From: Siderastrea siderea
Lineage: Eukaryota; Cnidaria; Anthozoa; Scleractinia; Rhizangiidae
Reading direction: 5' to 3'
NCBI GenBank assembly: GCA_964030785.1
Contig: OZ034968.1
Span: forward strand, 51,157,230 to 51,221,229
Length of the DNA: 64,000 bases
The notes under the pieces are model-generated. The model saw only the letters and a list, made by a program, of their open reading frames with translations. It was not told where the DNA came from and did no database searches. Positions 23,590 to 52,560 of the stretch are shown here, piece after piece; position 1 is the stretch's first letter; each line of letters opens with the position of its first letter. The position numbers and the translations under genes were made by a program.

Positions 23590-25109
23590 GAGATGCGCAG
23601 GACGTATGCGCAGTAACAAAAGGGGCACCGTCCATAAGGTACTAGAAAATCATCACATTTACTGACCAAATCTTTGGAATGTTGGACATCAGCGAACTTG
23701 TTCCTCAAGAAAGTGAAGTCGAACGTGATTAGAATAATAGCCATAGTGGCAGTGACGACGAACTGAGAGTGTAACATGCCCACACTTACGCGTAGCAGCA
23801 GGTGGGTTCGAGTGCCTGCAAACTGGCAAAGTGTCATGACTTTCTTTAAAAAGAACATCTTTGTTTACAGACTTAATTTGATCATGAAATATTTTAAAGG
23901 AAATTCTGTCTTTGCTGTATCCAGTGAGAACTGTGTGATTATAGATAAAAACTGAGAGTAAGAGTAAGGCAAGACATCAAAAGCCATACAATAGAGAAAC
24001 AAGAAGAGACGAGAGGAACTCATAAGGGATCATGAGGATATAATGTCGCTTGAGATAAGGAAAAGAGCCTGTTAGTTTGGCAAAATCACAAAGATAGCGT
24101 ACATCATTCATAGGTACCCTGTTACTACATGTTAAGTCTAGTAGTTTGTAGGTATTCAAAGAGCACAAAGTTCCTTAGTAAAGTGACAGTATTGGAAGGA
24201 ATTTAAGCTGCAGTGTAGTGTTATGTAATATAAACCCGTTAAAGCATAATCAGGGAGAAAGGTGAAAAAACAGGGAGGCGGGAGAAACGGCCAAAAAATT
24301 AGGGAGGAGGGAGAAAAATGAGTTTAAAAATAGGGAGAAAAGATATTTAACTGCCTGTTCCTCTCCCCTCTCTCCGCTTCTATAGAAGCTCGCTAGAACT
24401 TTAACAACACCGGATACTGCCATGTTGTTTTTTTGCTTTTGACTGATTTGACCTCGAGTTCCAACCTCGTCGAGCCCAGTTCGCCCGTGGCTCTGACCAA
24501 ATGAACGCTGGCTCTTGGTATGCTTTTGTTCTCCAGGTTTCCCCAAAATACTGATACGCATGGGTAGAAAAAAGATACTACTGCCCCTTTAAACTGCTCC
24601 TTTGAGCATAGGCTCAAAGTTAGGGCAGCATGGCGATTGAGCGATTTTATTAGCGATTTCAGCAGAGCAGATAAGTATTTACAATGCTAAAAGACTACGA
24701 TTTTTTTTACGGAAAACCTTCTAAACACTAAACAGTATTTTCTCCGCAAACAGTAAACATTAAAATATTGGCCAATTTAACAGCAAACACTACAAATTGT
24801 GGGCAATTAACACTAAACATTAAACCCCATTCAGACCCTCCTATGCATCCCAAAATCAGAACATGTTCTTTCCAACTTTACGTAACATTGATTATTTTAT
24901 TCTAACGTACCTGTAACACATAAACCTAGAATTTGGGCCAGTGAATCTTAGTTGAACAAAGATTGGAATAATGGGTCGTTTTTCCGTGATGGACTACTTA
25001 GTTCCCTGCTCTGTCGGGTGCCAGAAAGGTAGCGGGCGAAAGGGAGTTCGGGAGGACACTAAGAACGGTCATAGCTTGTTGATTCGATTATTCCTTATGC
25101 CTTTTTCAG
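23590..25109. other. Upstream region of receptor 2
   Basis: Should contain the first exon, or the end of the first intron, of the second receptor, but I found no convincing signal-peptide exon. One phase-compatible option is ATG 24971 to 25028 with a weak donor (AAAG|GTAGCG), giving a 19-residue leader that is not strongly hydrophobic. A purine-rich repeat (24245-24345) is the only other structure. Confidence 0.4.
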
Positions 25110-27739
25110 AGACCCAGAGTTATGAGCTGAATGGAGATATAATACTAGGAGGGCTCTTTCCAATTCACCGTAGAAGTAGACACACAGAGAATGCTTGTGG
25201 TAACATTGATCCTCAGCCAGGGTTCCAGTACTTAGCCGCCATGCTATTTGCTATTAAAGAAATCAATAACGACCCGAACCTTCTCCCGAACATAACACTC
25301 GGTGCAAAGATCTACGACACTTGCCGAAGTCAAACAATTGGCGCCGACCGTGCAAAAGACATTATTAAATACACTCTTGGTGACCACAAAGCCCCTCTAG
25401 CTGCAGTTATTGGTCCTCTTGTTAGCGACGTGTCCATAGCAGTGGCAAATCTACTGCGTGTTTTCAACATACCTCAAGTTAGCTATGGATCAACTAGTGC
25501 AGATTTAAGCAACAAAGAGATTTACAGCTACTTTTTTCGCACTGTTCCACCGGATTCTTTTCAAGCGCATGCTATGGTTGATGTTCTTAGAGAATACAAC
25601 TGGAATTACGTATTTACAGTCAACTCGTACGGCAATTATGGACAGAAAGGAATGGCTGAATTACAAAAGGCAGCAAAAGCAGCGGGGATCTGTGTTGCTA
25701 GCGCTGCCCAACTTCCAAGTCTCCCAAGAGATGAGGACTTTAAAAATGTTGTCAATGACTTCCTCAAAAGGAGAACAGAATCTTCAAGTTCTGTCAATAC
25801 CATTGTTGTGTTTACTACCCAGTCTGACTCAACAGATTTGCTCCGCGCAGCTAATGAGTCAGGGGTAACACAATTTACCTGGGTCGGGAGCAACGGTTGG
25901 AGCAATCGAATTGACGTAACCGAGGGAAAAGAGGAAGTTGCCGACGGCTCTCTAACTGTCAATCATCTTGAAGGAGAAGTCCCAAAATTCCACAAATACT
26001 TCCTGAATTTGAAACCTGCTGAAAACAAGCTCAATCCATGGTTTGAAGAGTTCTGGGAAGCAGTTATGGAATGTAATATTCCCGGAACAAAACAAAGCAC
26101 AGTACATGCGATGCGAACATGTGGAAGTGACGAAAAGTTACCCGAAGGGATAGAAATTGCGCCAGTGCGAGTGGTAATTAATGCAGTTTACGCTGTGGCA
26201 CATGCACTGCATAACATGCAAAACGTCTACTGTCCAGGGGTAGAAGGTGTCTGTCAAAACATGACCAGAGAGTTCCGAAGAGAGGAACTGATCAAATTCT
26301 TGAGAAACGTGACTTTTTCCGATTGCTCGTTAAATTTTACCATTCGCTTCAATCAGAACCAAGAAATGGACGGAGTTTATAACATTGAAAACTTTCACGA
26401 AGGAGAGGACGGTAAGTGGAAATACACCAGTGTAGGAAATTGGCAAGGGAAGTTGCTCGCCAATAATAAAATCCAAGGAAAGCTGACAATAAACAAGTCC
26501 CTGTTACAGTGGGGGAATTCCAAGCCACATCCCATTCTGTCTTTTTGCAGCCAGACTTGTAACGGCTCACAAATACGAAAGTCAAGACTCAGGGACCCCG
26601 AGTGTTGCTGGGACTGTCTAACCTGCGACGAGAACTACATTATCAAAAACCAAACCTGTCAATTATGTCCTCTTGGTCATTTTGCTAACAACAAGCTGCA
26701 GGTTTGCACAAGAATACCTCTCATGTATCCAAGATGGTCAAGTGCGCCCGCGATTACATTTACAGTCTTTGCTGCCCTGGGTATGCTAGGTTGGTTAGCG
26801 ACAGCGGCGTTATTCATCAGGCACAGAGGTCATCATTTTATCAAAGCAGCAGGGAGGGAGTTGAGCGCTATCGTATTTATCGGTATCATGCTTTGCTATA
26901 TAACACCGTTTACGTATCTCGGTAAACCCACTGACACGCTTTGTGGCGTCCGCCGTTTTTTCGGAAGTGTATGTTTAACGGTGTGCTACGCGCCCGTCCT
27001 AATGAAAACAATTCGTATATACCGTATCTTCAAAAGTGCACTGAGTTCAGTGACGCGCCCTTCACTTACTCGCCCCAGATCACAGGTCCTCATTTCAATA
27101 GGGCTCATAGCTGTACAGTTCTTAATGACCACATTGTGGAACACTTCTGATGTCCCCAAAGCCAATGAAGTGTACCCTTCTGAGGACGTTGCTATTTTAG
27201 AGTGTAAAGTGAACAACTATAACTTAGTGGTGAATATTTCCTATAATTCACTTCTAATGCTCCTCTGTACCATTTTCGCCTTCAAGACCAGACATTTTCC
27301 AAGGAATTTCAACGAGGCAAAGTACATTGGTATCAGCATGTATCTTACCTGTACCGCTTGGATAATCTTTATTCCAAGCTACCTTAATACGTCAAACCCT
27401 TTTTGGCGTGTTTTCATGAGCTGCGCGGTTTTTATTGCGATCGGTACAATCACTTTGCTTGGTTTGCTGGTTCCTAAAGTAATCATAGTCATCTTCACTA
27501 ATGGACAATACCCTGGTGTCAACGAAAATTACACTTCCACTGCAGGACAGGGCGACACAAGCAACAGAAGGCTGAGTTGCGCTAATGCAGGTTCACGGAT
27601 GCCAAGAAGTACCTCCCTTGACATGGATGCAGGGCGACAAAATAGGGAATCACCACCGTCACAATTTCTGACTACAAGGCCCACAGATGCAAGGGCCCCA
27701 TTCAACTTACCAAAAAGTCAGATGCCAGCCCTTCTATAA
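25110..27739 (+). CDS. mGluR-like class C GPCR, paralogue 2 (main exon, 5' exon unresolved)
   Basis: The frame is open from 24971, but homology begins at TQSYELNGDIILGG, directly after a good acceptor (CTTTTTCAG, 25101-25109), in the same phase 1 as receptor 1. I therefore take 25110 as the exon start and the upstream codons as intron read-through. The protein has the Venus-flytrap ligand domain, a cysteine-rich linker (CCWDCLTCDENY at about 26600), seven TM segments (about 26735-27500) and a tail of about 79 residues that is longer and more polar than in receptor 1. Ligand contacts by eye: Ser in SDVS, Thr in YGST, Asp in VPPD and Tyr in GNYGQKG are kept; the Asp of the GSDGW motif is Asn (GSNGW); the distal Arg is Tyr and the distal Lys is Thr. 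It is probably a plasma-membrane receptor for an amino acid or related ligand. Confidence 0.88.
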
Positions 27740-27817
27740 AAGCTTTGAGAGAACTTATTGTCTGGTTTGGTAAGACTAGACTTTTTCAATCAGACACCTG
27801 TCTGGAGAGAAACGTTT

Positions 27818-27985
27818 CAATAGCCCTTTTCACAGTTGCGTTTTTCATTTGCATTACAATGTATTTGAACGTGAATGTGAGGCAATTTCGGGCAACTGTG
27901 CACGTTTTGCCCAAAATTGCCTCACATCCACGTTCAAATACATTGTAATGCAAATGAGAAAAGTTACCTGTGAAAAGGGCTATTG
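27818..27985. mobile_element. Near-perfect hairpin MITE in receptor 2 3' flank
   Basis: Arms of about 75 bases (left begins CAATAGCCCTTTTCACAG) face each other across a loop of about 15 bases, with only a few mismatches. It starts 79 bases after the receptor stop codon, so it is probably transcribed in the 3' UTR and would fold into a long stem. TA at the ends would fit mariner-type targeting. Confidence 0.85.
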
Positions 27986-28595
27986 TGTCACAGTGTAGAA
28001 GAGTCAGAGGTTTACAAGTTGTAAGAAACGAACAGCCACAGCTTTAATTGATCAGCTTTCTCGATTTTATTTGATCCTACAACCCTATTCATTCCTTTTT
28101 ACATTGATTTTAAGTTATTCTCGAAGGACGTGAAATGTTTATCTATCAATCCTCAGAGAATACACGCTGCTAGTTAAGACGTGCCACAAAAATGGATGGA
28201 TACCGGGCGAAGAAATAAAAAATACAGGTTTATGTGCAAAACATTAGCTTTTAGCAAACAGATTTCGTAGACTTTGCGATTGAACTGTGATAACCTTAAT
28301 CCGCTGCAATGTTATTTTTGTTAAATTAGCTTTTATCCTACTCGGCATGTTGTTTGCCCAATAGGGTTTTCCCACTGTAAATAGTAAGAAGACGTTCAAA
28401 GTAATTATACCTCACCAACACATACACCTGCATTGGCAGTGAGGACGCAATGTGTGTATTCATGACGTCATCTAAATCACCTTCGTAGGTTTCATTATAG
28501 CGTAGCTAACTAAGAATGTCAGTGAGAATATAATGTTGAAAACACTTCTCCATTTCGCATCATATATTGAAAGTGGACCAATGGACGGGAACTTG
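27986..28595. other. Convergent 3' flank of receptor 2 and LETM1
   Basis: The two genes meet tail to tail, with about 860 bases between stop codons. AATAAA on + at 28214-28219 and TTTATT (AATAAA on -) at 28066-28071 are candidate polyA signals. If both are used, the 3' UTRs overlap. Confidence 0.45.
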
Positions 28596-44478
<15,883 letters not shown>

Positions 44479-46049
44479 CTGGAAAGTTCACATAATTAAC
44501 ATGCATTAGAAAATTATAAACAAGAACCATGTACGTGTTAGACTGCAAAATAGATGCTTTATTCCCTCTTAAGTAATGGAGGCACATGTGAATTGCCACA
44601 AATATGGTGCACCACTAAACGGTGGTTTCATGGAAGCCTCACATGCACTTAGGGTGTGACAAAAAAAAACAACAACAACTGTATGCTTTTCATGTGGCAA
44701 ATTTGCTCTGTGCAGGGCCTGGTGCATTCGCTGAGGTGTCAAGAATTTGCTTGCAATTCAGTTTCTAGAACTTAATATTGATTGGTTTGATCAGTCAAGA
44801 AAAGGAGGCTGCTACTGTACATAGATTAGAAAGTACGTAAGGATTCTCTAATAATATTTTTTGCAACATTTGATGACAAATAGTGACAAATAGTGTCTGC
44901 AGCAGCCCCCTCTTATTTTATAATACTACAAAAACCTAAATATGTTAAGCAAATTGCATTTCTGCTTGGATCCTGCCGTCACTTCTCCCTGGCTTTTTGC
45001 TATATAACAGTAGTCTTCATGATATACCAGTATTTATATTAAATTTTGTGCTTAAATTCAAATGATTGAAACACTCTGATTGTATTTGTTACAAGGGACA
45101 CAGCCTTGGAATAATGATACCATTTCGATGTCTTACAGTGCAGTTTTTGACAAATTTTTCTTGTAAACCAAAGCTGGGTGTAGTAACATGACATTTTGAT
45201 CATCCATGTCACAATTCAACCAGTGGAAATTTCCTGTTGCTGCAGGAATGAGAAATTCAGGACAAGGGTTATTGCATGGAAAGAGAACCACAATATACAT
45301 GTACTTTTAGCATGTCTCCAGTCCCATTTCCTGCATTCACACCCTCTCCACGTTTATGCAGGTTCATTCGCAAGAAAAACTCATGAAAAAATATGGACTG
45401 TTCTGCAGTCTGTGAGCATGTGGGTGATGTTAATGCTCTACTCTCAGGGCGTGTATGTCAGAGTCATCACTACTGTCAAATGTACAAAATGCACTTATCA
45501 GTGTAAAGCTGTGGGAAGAGGAGGCCTGTGGGAGATGAGAGGCATTTGATTTGATTATTCAAATTCCCCACCCATGGGTCCCTTTCAAGTATGTAACAAA
45601 CAATTTGTAAAATAATGTGACAGTCTCATGCTAGAGGATGGGGATTGTAAAAAGATAGAATGTCCCATGTCCATCCCTCCCCAAATCTTAACACTGATAT
45701 GAGCAGAAGGCATTGCAATTGACTCCTGCATTAGTTCTGGAAAGAAGGGGATGGGGGAGTTGTTGGATAGCCTGAGAAAACCGCTGACGTTTCGCGAGGT
45801 TGCCACTTGAGCCCTCGCAAAACAACGTCTGAGTAACAAGCACAGAAATTCCATACTGATGACATTCACTACCCACATATTGGTAGTGCTTTTGATTGGT
45901 TGGATAGCTTAAGTCTGACAACTTTGCAAATTGATCACTGGGTTTCTTGATTTTTTGTCAATTTGTCATGCATTTCTCTTAATGGTACGTTTAAAAAACA
46001 GTCAGACAAGAAAACAATAAATAAGCTTATTACAAAGCAAATGCTTTAA
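44479..46049. other. LETM1 5' intron
   Basis: No gene supported. The upstream LETM1 exon that must join at 44478 was not found here. Confidence 0.4.
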
Positions 46050-48115
46050 AGTGCACCTAACCCTAAAAATTTTTTCCCCGTCAAATATATCCTGTTATCA
46101 TTTGAAGCATTTCGTCACAAAAAGTTTTTGATTTGGTTTAATCCCTGATTTTCTGTGCGCGATTGAAGTACGGAAAATCGGCCGAAAATAGACACCATTT
46201 TGGTTCAGGGTTGAGCAATGAGGGCATGGGACTAGTCACCTTGTGACGTCAAATCAAGAACCCGCAGTCTCGTGCTATCTCTATCGGAGCTATATTTCTC
46301 TTGAGCTCTCGAAGATGTACAGAAAACTGTCGACCGTTCATATTGCCCCAAAACATAGTAACCAAAGAAACGAATCACAAGACGTATCACTACAAAAATA
46401 CAGCATTTTTTGATGACGAGCGACCAGAGGCGAAGGGACAAAATGAGTGGATTTTGTAAAGCAATAGCGAGCAAAGCGGCTGCCTTCCAAGCACTCGATA
46501 CTATGCTCGATGCATTTTAAGCAAAGATTTGTTGTCGCAGAAGAAGGTATGAATGAATGAACAACTTTAGTATCCGACTAAACGATAGCATTTTGTGTAT
46601 TTCCAATGATTCAACGGCTGATTAACCACAGAATACCAGCGATACACGGTACGCAGAAAATTATTACCTTTGCGAATTATTCAAGTTGGCTACACGGTAA
46701 GCGCTAAATAATTACATGTAAGCGGTGCCCAAAACAGCGAAGGGTTTAAAATTAAAGACCGCATTTATAGAAAGCCTCCTTCAACAGAACCGAACGCGCT
46801 TTCTCCAAAATAACAAACCATTGCCATTATTCCTTATTCTAGTCTAAGAACGTGCCTCGCTAAGAGAATTTTATCTTGAGTCATATCCCCGGTCATATCA
46901 AATCACTCGAGCATAACAAAACATTACTGTGCAGAGATACCTTGTTCATATCCTCTGTTTAAGTAGACGGTAAGCAGTCTCTTTATTAATTCGTTTATTA
47001 CCATTTTTTGTGCGAAAAAAGGCCGCAAGAAGATCGAAGTGTGAGCGATGAGCGGCGAAGCCTTGAGTCGCGAGTTAAGCGAGGGCCGGTTGATTTACAT
47101 AATTTGCACATTTCCGCTCGCGCTGGGATCTGAGAAAACTGCTCGCACGTTGACACGAGAAAAATGATTGGTAAGATAATCTCAGTTGAACCGATACTAA
47201 CAAACTCTTGTGCTTATAATTCTCGTCAATGTCCTTTAGAAAATAATTGCCTTCCTGATTCACTAGTGTTATAAATTGTTGTTATTGTTAATGCTGGTTA
47301 CAGAAATGGACAAGACGTAAGTAATATCGCAGTTTCCACATTTACTTCTATGTAAAATAAATAAATAAATGAAGAAAGGAATGCTTTATTAAATCTCCAT
47401 TTCTATAAGAGGTTCCCTCAGCTTGAATATAAATCTCAAATGTGAGAAGCGGAGAGCAGGAAAACCGAGACCAAACGTGAAGACCGAACGTGCGAAATAA
47501 AATGTAAACACTCACGGGCGAAGCTCAGCATTCCGGCTTCTTCGCGGCCCTCCAAGGCCAATCGTAAGTTGCTTTATTTGCTGTTCCAGTTCTTAGTTTG
47601 CCTTTATTTCCATTTTGCATTGAGAAATTCATTCTTCGTTTGTTAGCGGCTTCTTAGCAGATATGGGCAGGACGGCACTTTCTTCATCCTTTGTCGGTGT
47701 ACTGTCGACTTCGTGTTCCGCATCTATCTCGTATTCAGAGCTAAAATTCATCTACAAATCAGCAGAATCCGCGAAGCTCTTCTCAATATCTGCTTTGGAT
47801 TACAACATTGGAATTTTAGTCATACTATCACTTTGTTTGAATTAGCTAGAAGGTCAGAAGGCTTCGATCAACAAATAAAGTCAGAGAAACACAGCTAAAA
47901 ACTAAGCGGCGTGGAATTCTTGGTTCTTGATCTGACGTCACAACTACGGCTCGCCCCAGGTTCCTCTTACTCGGACGTGAACCAAATTTTTCTTGAATTT
48001 AACAGGGCACAGAAAATCGAGAATTTAACCAAATCAAAAAATTTTTGCGAAGAAATGTTCCAGATGATAACAGAATTTATTTAGCGGAAAAAAAATTTTA
48101 GGGGTTAGGTGCACT
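46050..48115. mobile_element. 2.07-kb TTAA-flanked non-autonomous transposon
   Basis: Ends AGTGCACCTAACCC and GGGTTAGGTGCACT; the inverted similarity continues for over 120 bases (AAATTTTTTTCC..., CTGTTATCATYTG, TTTGATTTGGTT, CGATTTTCTGTGC words). TTAA duplications at 46046-46049 and 48116-48119. No transposase ORF in the interior. Fits Kolobok or piggyBac targeting. It lies just downstream of the probable LETM1 start region. Confidence 0.85.
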
Positions 48116-48398
48116 TTAAGTTTACATGCACAACGTTAACCCCAAGCTTTCGTTAACAATGAAGATTGACAGAAGCTTAAGGGACGGTGGCACCTGGTGA
48201 TTATTAAGTTTACCTAATATGCGGCGAAGAAGTAAACCACAGCCACCCTAAGAAGAGAAGCAAATAAGAAAGTTTACAACCAAAATAAGCTCACTTTTAG
48301 AAGGAAAGTTTAAGCTCAAGTTTTTAAAAAGCCTCTAGCTAAGCTTAACACTTACAATAAATCCAAGCTTTCCATGTTTTACATGAAGGCACACTTAC

Positions 48399-48620
48399 GT
48401 TTGCATAAAGAATGCTGTAACATCGCCATTTCCTTTTCCTGTATTATCCAGTAAATTTTAATCCTTATACACTACAAAAATCCAATCACCGCAGCTGGTA
48501 AACACTTCGCCACTTCTCTCCATTTTGAGGGGCACATGCAACACATGCAATATCGCGAAGTTCTCACAGATCCTCGCGCTAAAGGATTTCATGTGGTCAG
48601 CGGACGTACCAACCCCCGCC
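48399..48620 (-). promoter_or_regulatory. Candidate LETM1 5' end and promoter region
   Basis: 48429-48399 (-) could be a short first exon, ATGGCGATG... ending CAAAC|GTAAGT, an ideal donor. It leaves one base over, whereas exon a at 44478 needs two, so an intermediate exon would be required or the exon is not coding. The DNA to 48620 is more GC-rich, with CCAAT at about 48482, and ends at the target duplication of the giant element. Confidence 0.4.
48613..48620. repeat. Target-site duplication, left copy (CCCCCGCC)
   Basis: Eight bases identical to 61869-61876, directly outside the inverted ends of the giant element. Confidence 0.88.
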
Positions 48621-48699
48621 GGTAGGTACGTGATGTATGGGGAACTATATTGTCCCCAATATATTATTTAACTAACTTTACTTGAGTTCTATTACTTAT

Positions 48700-51600
48700 A
48701 CTATTCTACTTGCTTGGCTACCTTGATGTACTCTACTTGCTTGATGTACTCTATGTGCTCGATCTACTCTACGTGCTTGATGTACTCTACGTGCTTGATA
48801 TACTCTACTTGCTTGATGTACTTCACTTGCTTGATGTACTCTACTTGCTTGATGTACTCTACGTGCTCGATGTACTCTACTTGCTTGATATACTCTACGT
48901 ACTTGATATACTCTACGTGCTTGATGTACTCTACTTGCTTGATGTACTCTACTTGCTCGATGTACTCTACTTGCTTGATATACTCTACGTGCTTGATATA
49001 CTCTACTTGCTTGATGTACTTCACTTGCTTGATGCACTCTACGTGCTTGATGTACTCTATGTGCTCGATCTACTCTACGTGCTTGATATACTCTACGTGC
49101 TTGATGTACTCTATGTGCTTGTAATACTCTACATGCTTGATGTACTCTACTTGCTTGTTGCACTTTACTCGCTTAATGTACTCTACTTGCTTGATGTACT
49201 TCACTTGCTTGATGTACTCTACTTGCTTCATGTACTCTACGTGCTCGATGTACTCTACGTGCTTGATATACTCTACGTGCTTGATATACTCTACGTGCTT
49301 GATGTACTCTATGTGCTTGTAATACTCTACATGCTTGATGTACTCTACTTGCTTGTTGCACTTTACTCGCTTAATGTACTCTACTTGCTTGATGTACTTC
49401 ACTTGCTTGATGTACTCTACTTGCTTGATGTACTCTACTTGCTCGATCTACTCTACGTGCTTGATATACTCTACGTGCTTGATATACTCTACGTGCTTGA
49501 TATACTCTACGTGCTTGATGTACTCTATGTGCTCGATCTACTCTACGTGCTTGATATACTCTACGTGCTTGATGTACTCTATGTGCTTGTAATACTCTAC
49601 ATGCTTGATGTACTCTACTTGCTTGTTGCACTTTACTCGCTTAATGTACTCTACTTGCTTGATGTACTTCACTTGCTTGATGTACTCTACTTGCTTGATG
49701 TACTCTACTTGCTCGATCTACTCTACGTGCTTGATATACTCTACGTGCTTGATATACTCTACGTGCTTGATGTACTCTATGTGCTTGTAATACTCTACAT
49801 GCTTGATGTACTCTACTTGCTTGTTGCACTTTACTCGCTTTATGTACTCTACTTGCTTGATGTACTTCACTTGCTTGATGTACTCTACTTGCTTGATGTA
49901 CTCTACTTGCTCGATCTACTCTACGTGCTTGATATACTCTACGTGCTTGATATACTCTACGTGCTTGATATACTCTACTTGCTTGATGTACTCTACGTGC
50001 TCGATGTACTCTACTTGCTTGATATACTCTACGTACTTGATATACTCTACGTGCTTGATGTACTCTACTTGCTTGATGTACTCTACTTGCTCGATGTACT
50101 CTACTTGCTTGATATACTCTACGTGCTTGATATACTCTGCTTGCTTGATGTACTTCACTTGCTTGATGTACTCTACGTGCTTGATGTACTCTATGTGCTC
50201 GATCTACTCTACGTGCTTGATATACTCTACGTGCTTGATGTACTCTATGTGCTTGTAATACTCTACATGCTTGATGTACTCTACTTGCTTGTTGCACTTT
50301 ACTCGCTTAATGTACTCTACTTGCTTGATGTACTTCACTTGCTTGATGTACTCTACTTGCTTGATGTACTCTACGTGCTCGATGTACTCTACGTGCTTGA
50401 TATACTCTACGTGCTTGATATACTCTACGTGCTTGATGTACTCTATATGCTTGTAATACTCTACATGCTTGATGTACTCTACTTGCTTGTTGCACTTTAC
50501 TCGCTTAATGTACTCTACTTGCTTGATGTACTTCACTTGCTTGATGTACTCTACTTGCTTGATGTACTCTACTTGCTCGATCTACTCTACGTGCTTGATA
50601 TACTCTACGTGCTTGATATACTCTACGTGCTTGATGTACTCTATGTGCTCGATCTACTCTACGTGCTTGATATACTCTACGTGCTTGATGTACTCTATGT
50701 GCTTGTAATACTCTACATGCTTGATGTACTCTACTTGCTTGTTGCACTTTAGTCGCTTAATGTACTCTACTTGCTTGATGTACTTCACTTGCTTGATGTA
50801 CTCTACTTGCTTGATGTACTCTACTTGCTCGATCTACTCTACGTGCTTGATATACTCTACGTGCTTGATGTACTCTATGTGCTTGTAATACTCTACATGC
50901 TTGATGTACTCTACTTGCTTGTTGCACTTTACTCGCTTTATGTACTCTACTTGCTTGATGTACTTCACTTGCTTGATGTACTCTACTTGCTTGATGTACT
51001 CTACTTGCTCGATGTACTCTACGTGCTTGATATACTCTACGTGCTTGATATACTCTACGTGCTTGATATACTCTACTTGCTTGATGTACTCTACGTGCTC
51101 GATGTACTCTACTTGCTTGATATACTCTACGTGCTTGATATACTCTTAACGTGCTTGATGTACTCTACTTGCTTGATGTACTCTACTTGCTCGATGTACT
51201 CTCCTTGCTTGATATACTCTACGTGCTTGACATACTCTACTTGCTCGATGTACTCTACTTGCTCGATGTACTCTACTTGCTTGATGTACTCTACTTGCTT
51301 GATGTACTTTAATTGCTTGTTGACCTCTACTTACTTGATGTACTCTACTTGCTTGATGTACTCTACTTGCTTGATGTACTCTACGTGCTTGATATACTTT
51401 ACTTGCTTGATTTACTCTACTTGCTTGATGTACTCTACGTGCTTAATATACTCTACTAATGCTTAATGTACTCTACTTGCTTGATGTACTTCACTCGCTT
51501 GTAGTACTCTATGTGTTTGATGTTCTTTACTTGCTTGTAGTACTCTATGTGCTTGATGTACTTTACTTGCTTGATGTACTTTACTTGCTTGATGTACTCT

Positions 51601-52560
51601 ATGTGCTTGATATACTCTACTTGCTTGTTGCACTTTACTCGCTTAATGTACTTTACTTGCTTGATGTACTTCACTTGCTTGATGCACTCTACTTGCTTGT
51701 AGTACTCTATGCGTGCTTGATGTACTTTACTTGCTTGATGTACTTTTCTTGCTTGTAACACTCTACATGCTTGATGTACTACTCTAAGTGCTTGATGTAC
51801 TTTTATTGCTTGTAATGCTCTACATGCTTGATACTCTATGTGCTTGATGTACTCCACTTGCTTGATGTACTTCACTTGCTTGTAGTACTCTATGTGCTTG
51901 AGGTACTTCACTTGCTTGATATACTCTACTTGCTTGATGTAATTTATTTGCTAGTAGTACTCTATGTGCTTGATGTACTTTTCTTGCTTGTAGTACTCTA
52001 CTTGCTTGATGTACTTTACTTGCTTGATGTACTCTATGTGCTTGATGTACTCTACTTGCTTGTTGCACTTTACTCGCTTAATGTACTCTTCTTGCTTGAT
52101 GTACTTCACTTGCTTGATGTACTTTACTTGCTTGTAGTACTCTATGTGCTTGATGTACTTTACTTGCTTGTTGCACTTTACTCGCTTAATGCTACATGCT
52201 TGATATACTTTACTTGCTTGATATACTCTTCTTGCTTGATGCACTCTACTTGCTTGTAGTACTCTATGTGCTTGATGTACTTTTCTTGCTCGTAGCACTC
52301 TACATGCTTGATGTACTCTAGGTGCTTGATGTACTTTTCTTGCTTGTAACTCTACATGCTTGATACTCTATGTGTTTGATGTACTTCACTTGCTTGATGT
52401 ACTTCGCTTGTAGTACTCTATGTGCTTGATGTACTTCACTTGCTTGATATACTCTATTTGCTTGATGTACTTCACTTGCTTGATGTACTCTATGTGCTTG
52501 ATGTACTTTACTTGCTTGATGTACCTTGCGTGCTCGGAGTTTTTTACTTGCTTTGAGTAT
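48700..52560. repeat. Left 18-bp minisatellite array of the giant element
   Basis: About 210 copies of units such as TTGATGTACTCTACTTGC, with variants GATATACTCTACGTGC, CTCGATCTACTCTACGTG and TTCACTTGC. A marker variant TTGTAATACTCTACATGC begins at 49119, 49317, 49587, 49785, 50253, 50451, 50703 and 50883; all spacings are multiples of 18 (198, 270, 198, 468, 198, 252, 180), showing higher-order duplication of blocks. From about 51145 the phase is broken more often. Long ORFs in several frames are by-products. Confidence 0.95.

Noticed and set aside
24971..25109. N-terminal 46 residues of the long receptor 2 frame as real protein
   Set aside because: No similarity to receptor 1; a good acceptor with matching phase sits exactly where homology starts.
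48399..48429. Coding LETM1 exon 1 joined directly to 44478
   Set aside because: Ideal GTAAGT donor, but the join would shift the frame. Kept only as a candidate 5' exon.
48710..50752. 680-residue ORF made of LLDVLY-type repeats, and companion ORFs in other frames and on the other strand
   Set aside because: The 18-bp unit is divisible by 3 and stop-poor, so all frames stay open. No start context, splice sites or non-repeat domain. The inverted array at 59.6-61.8 kb gives the same artefact.
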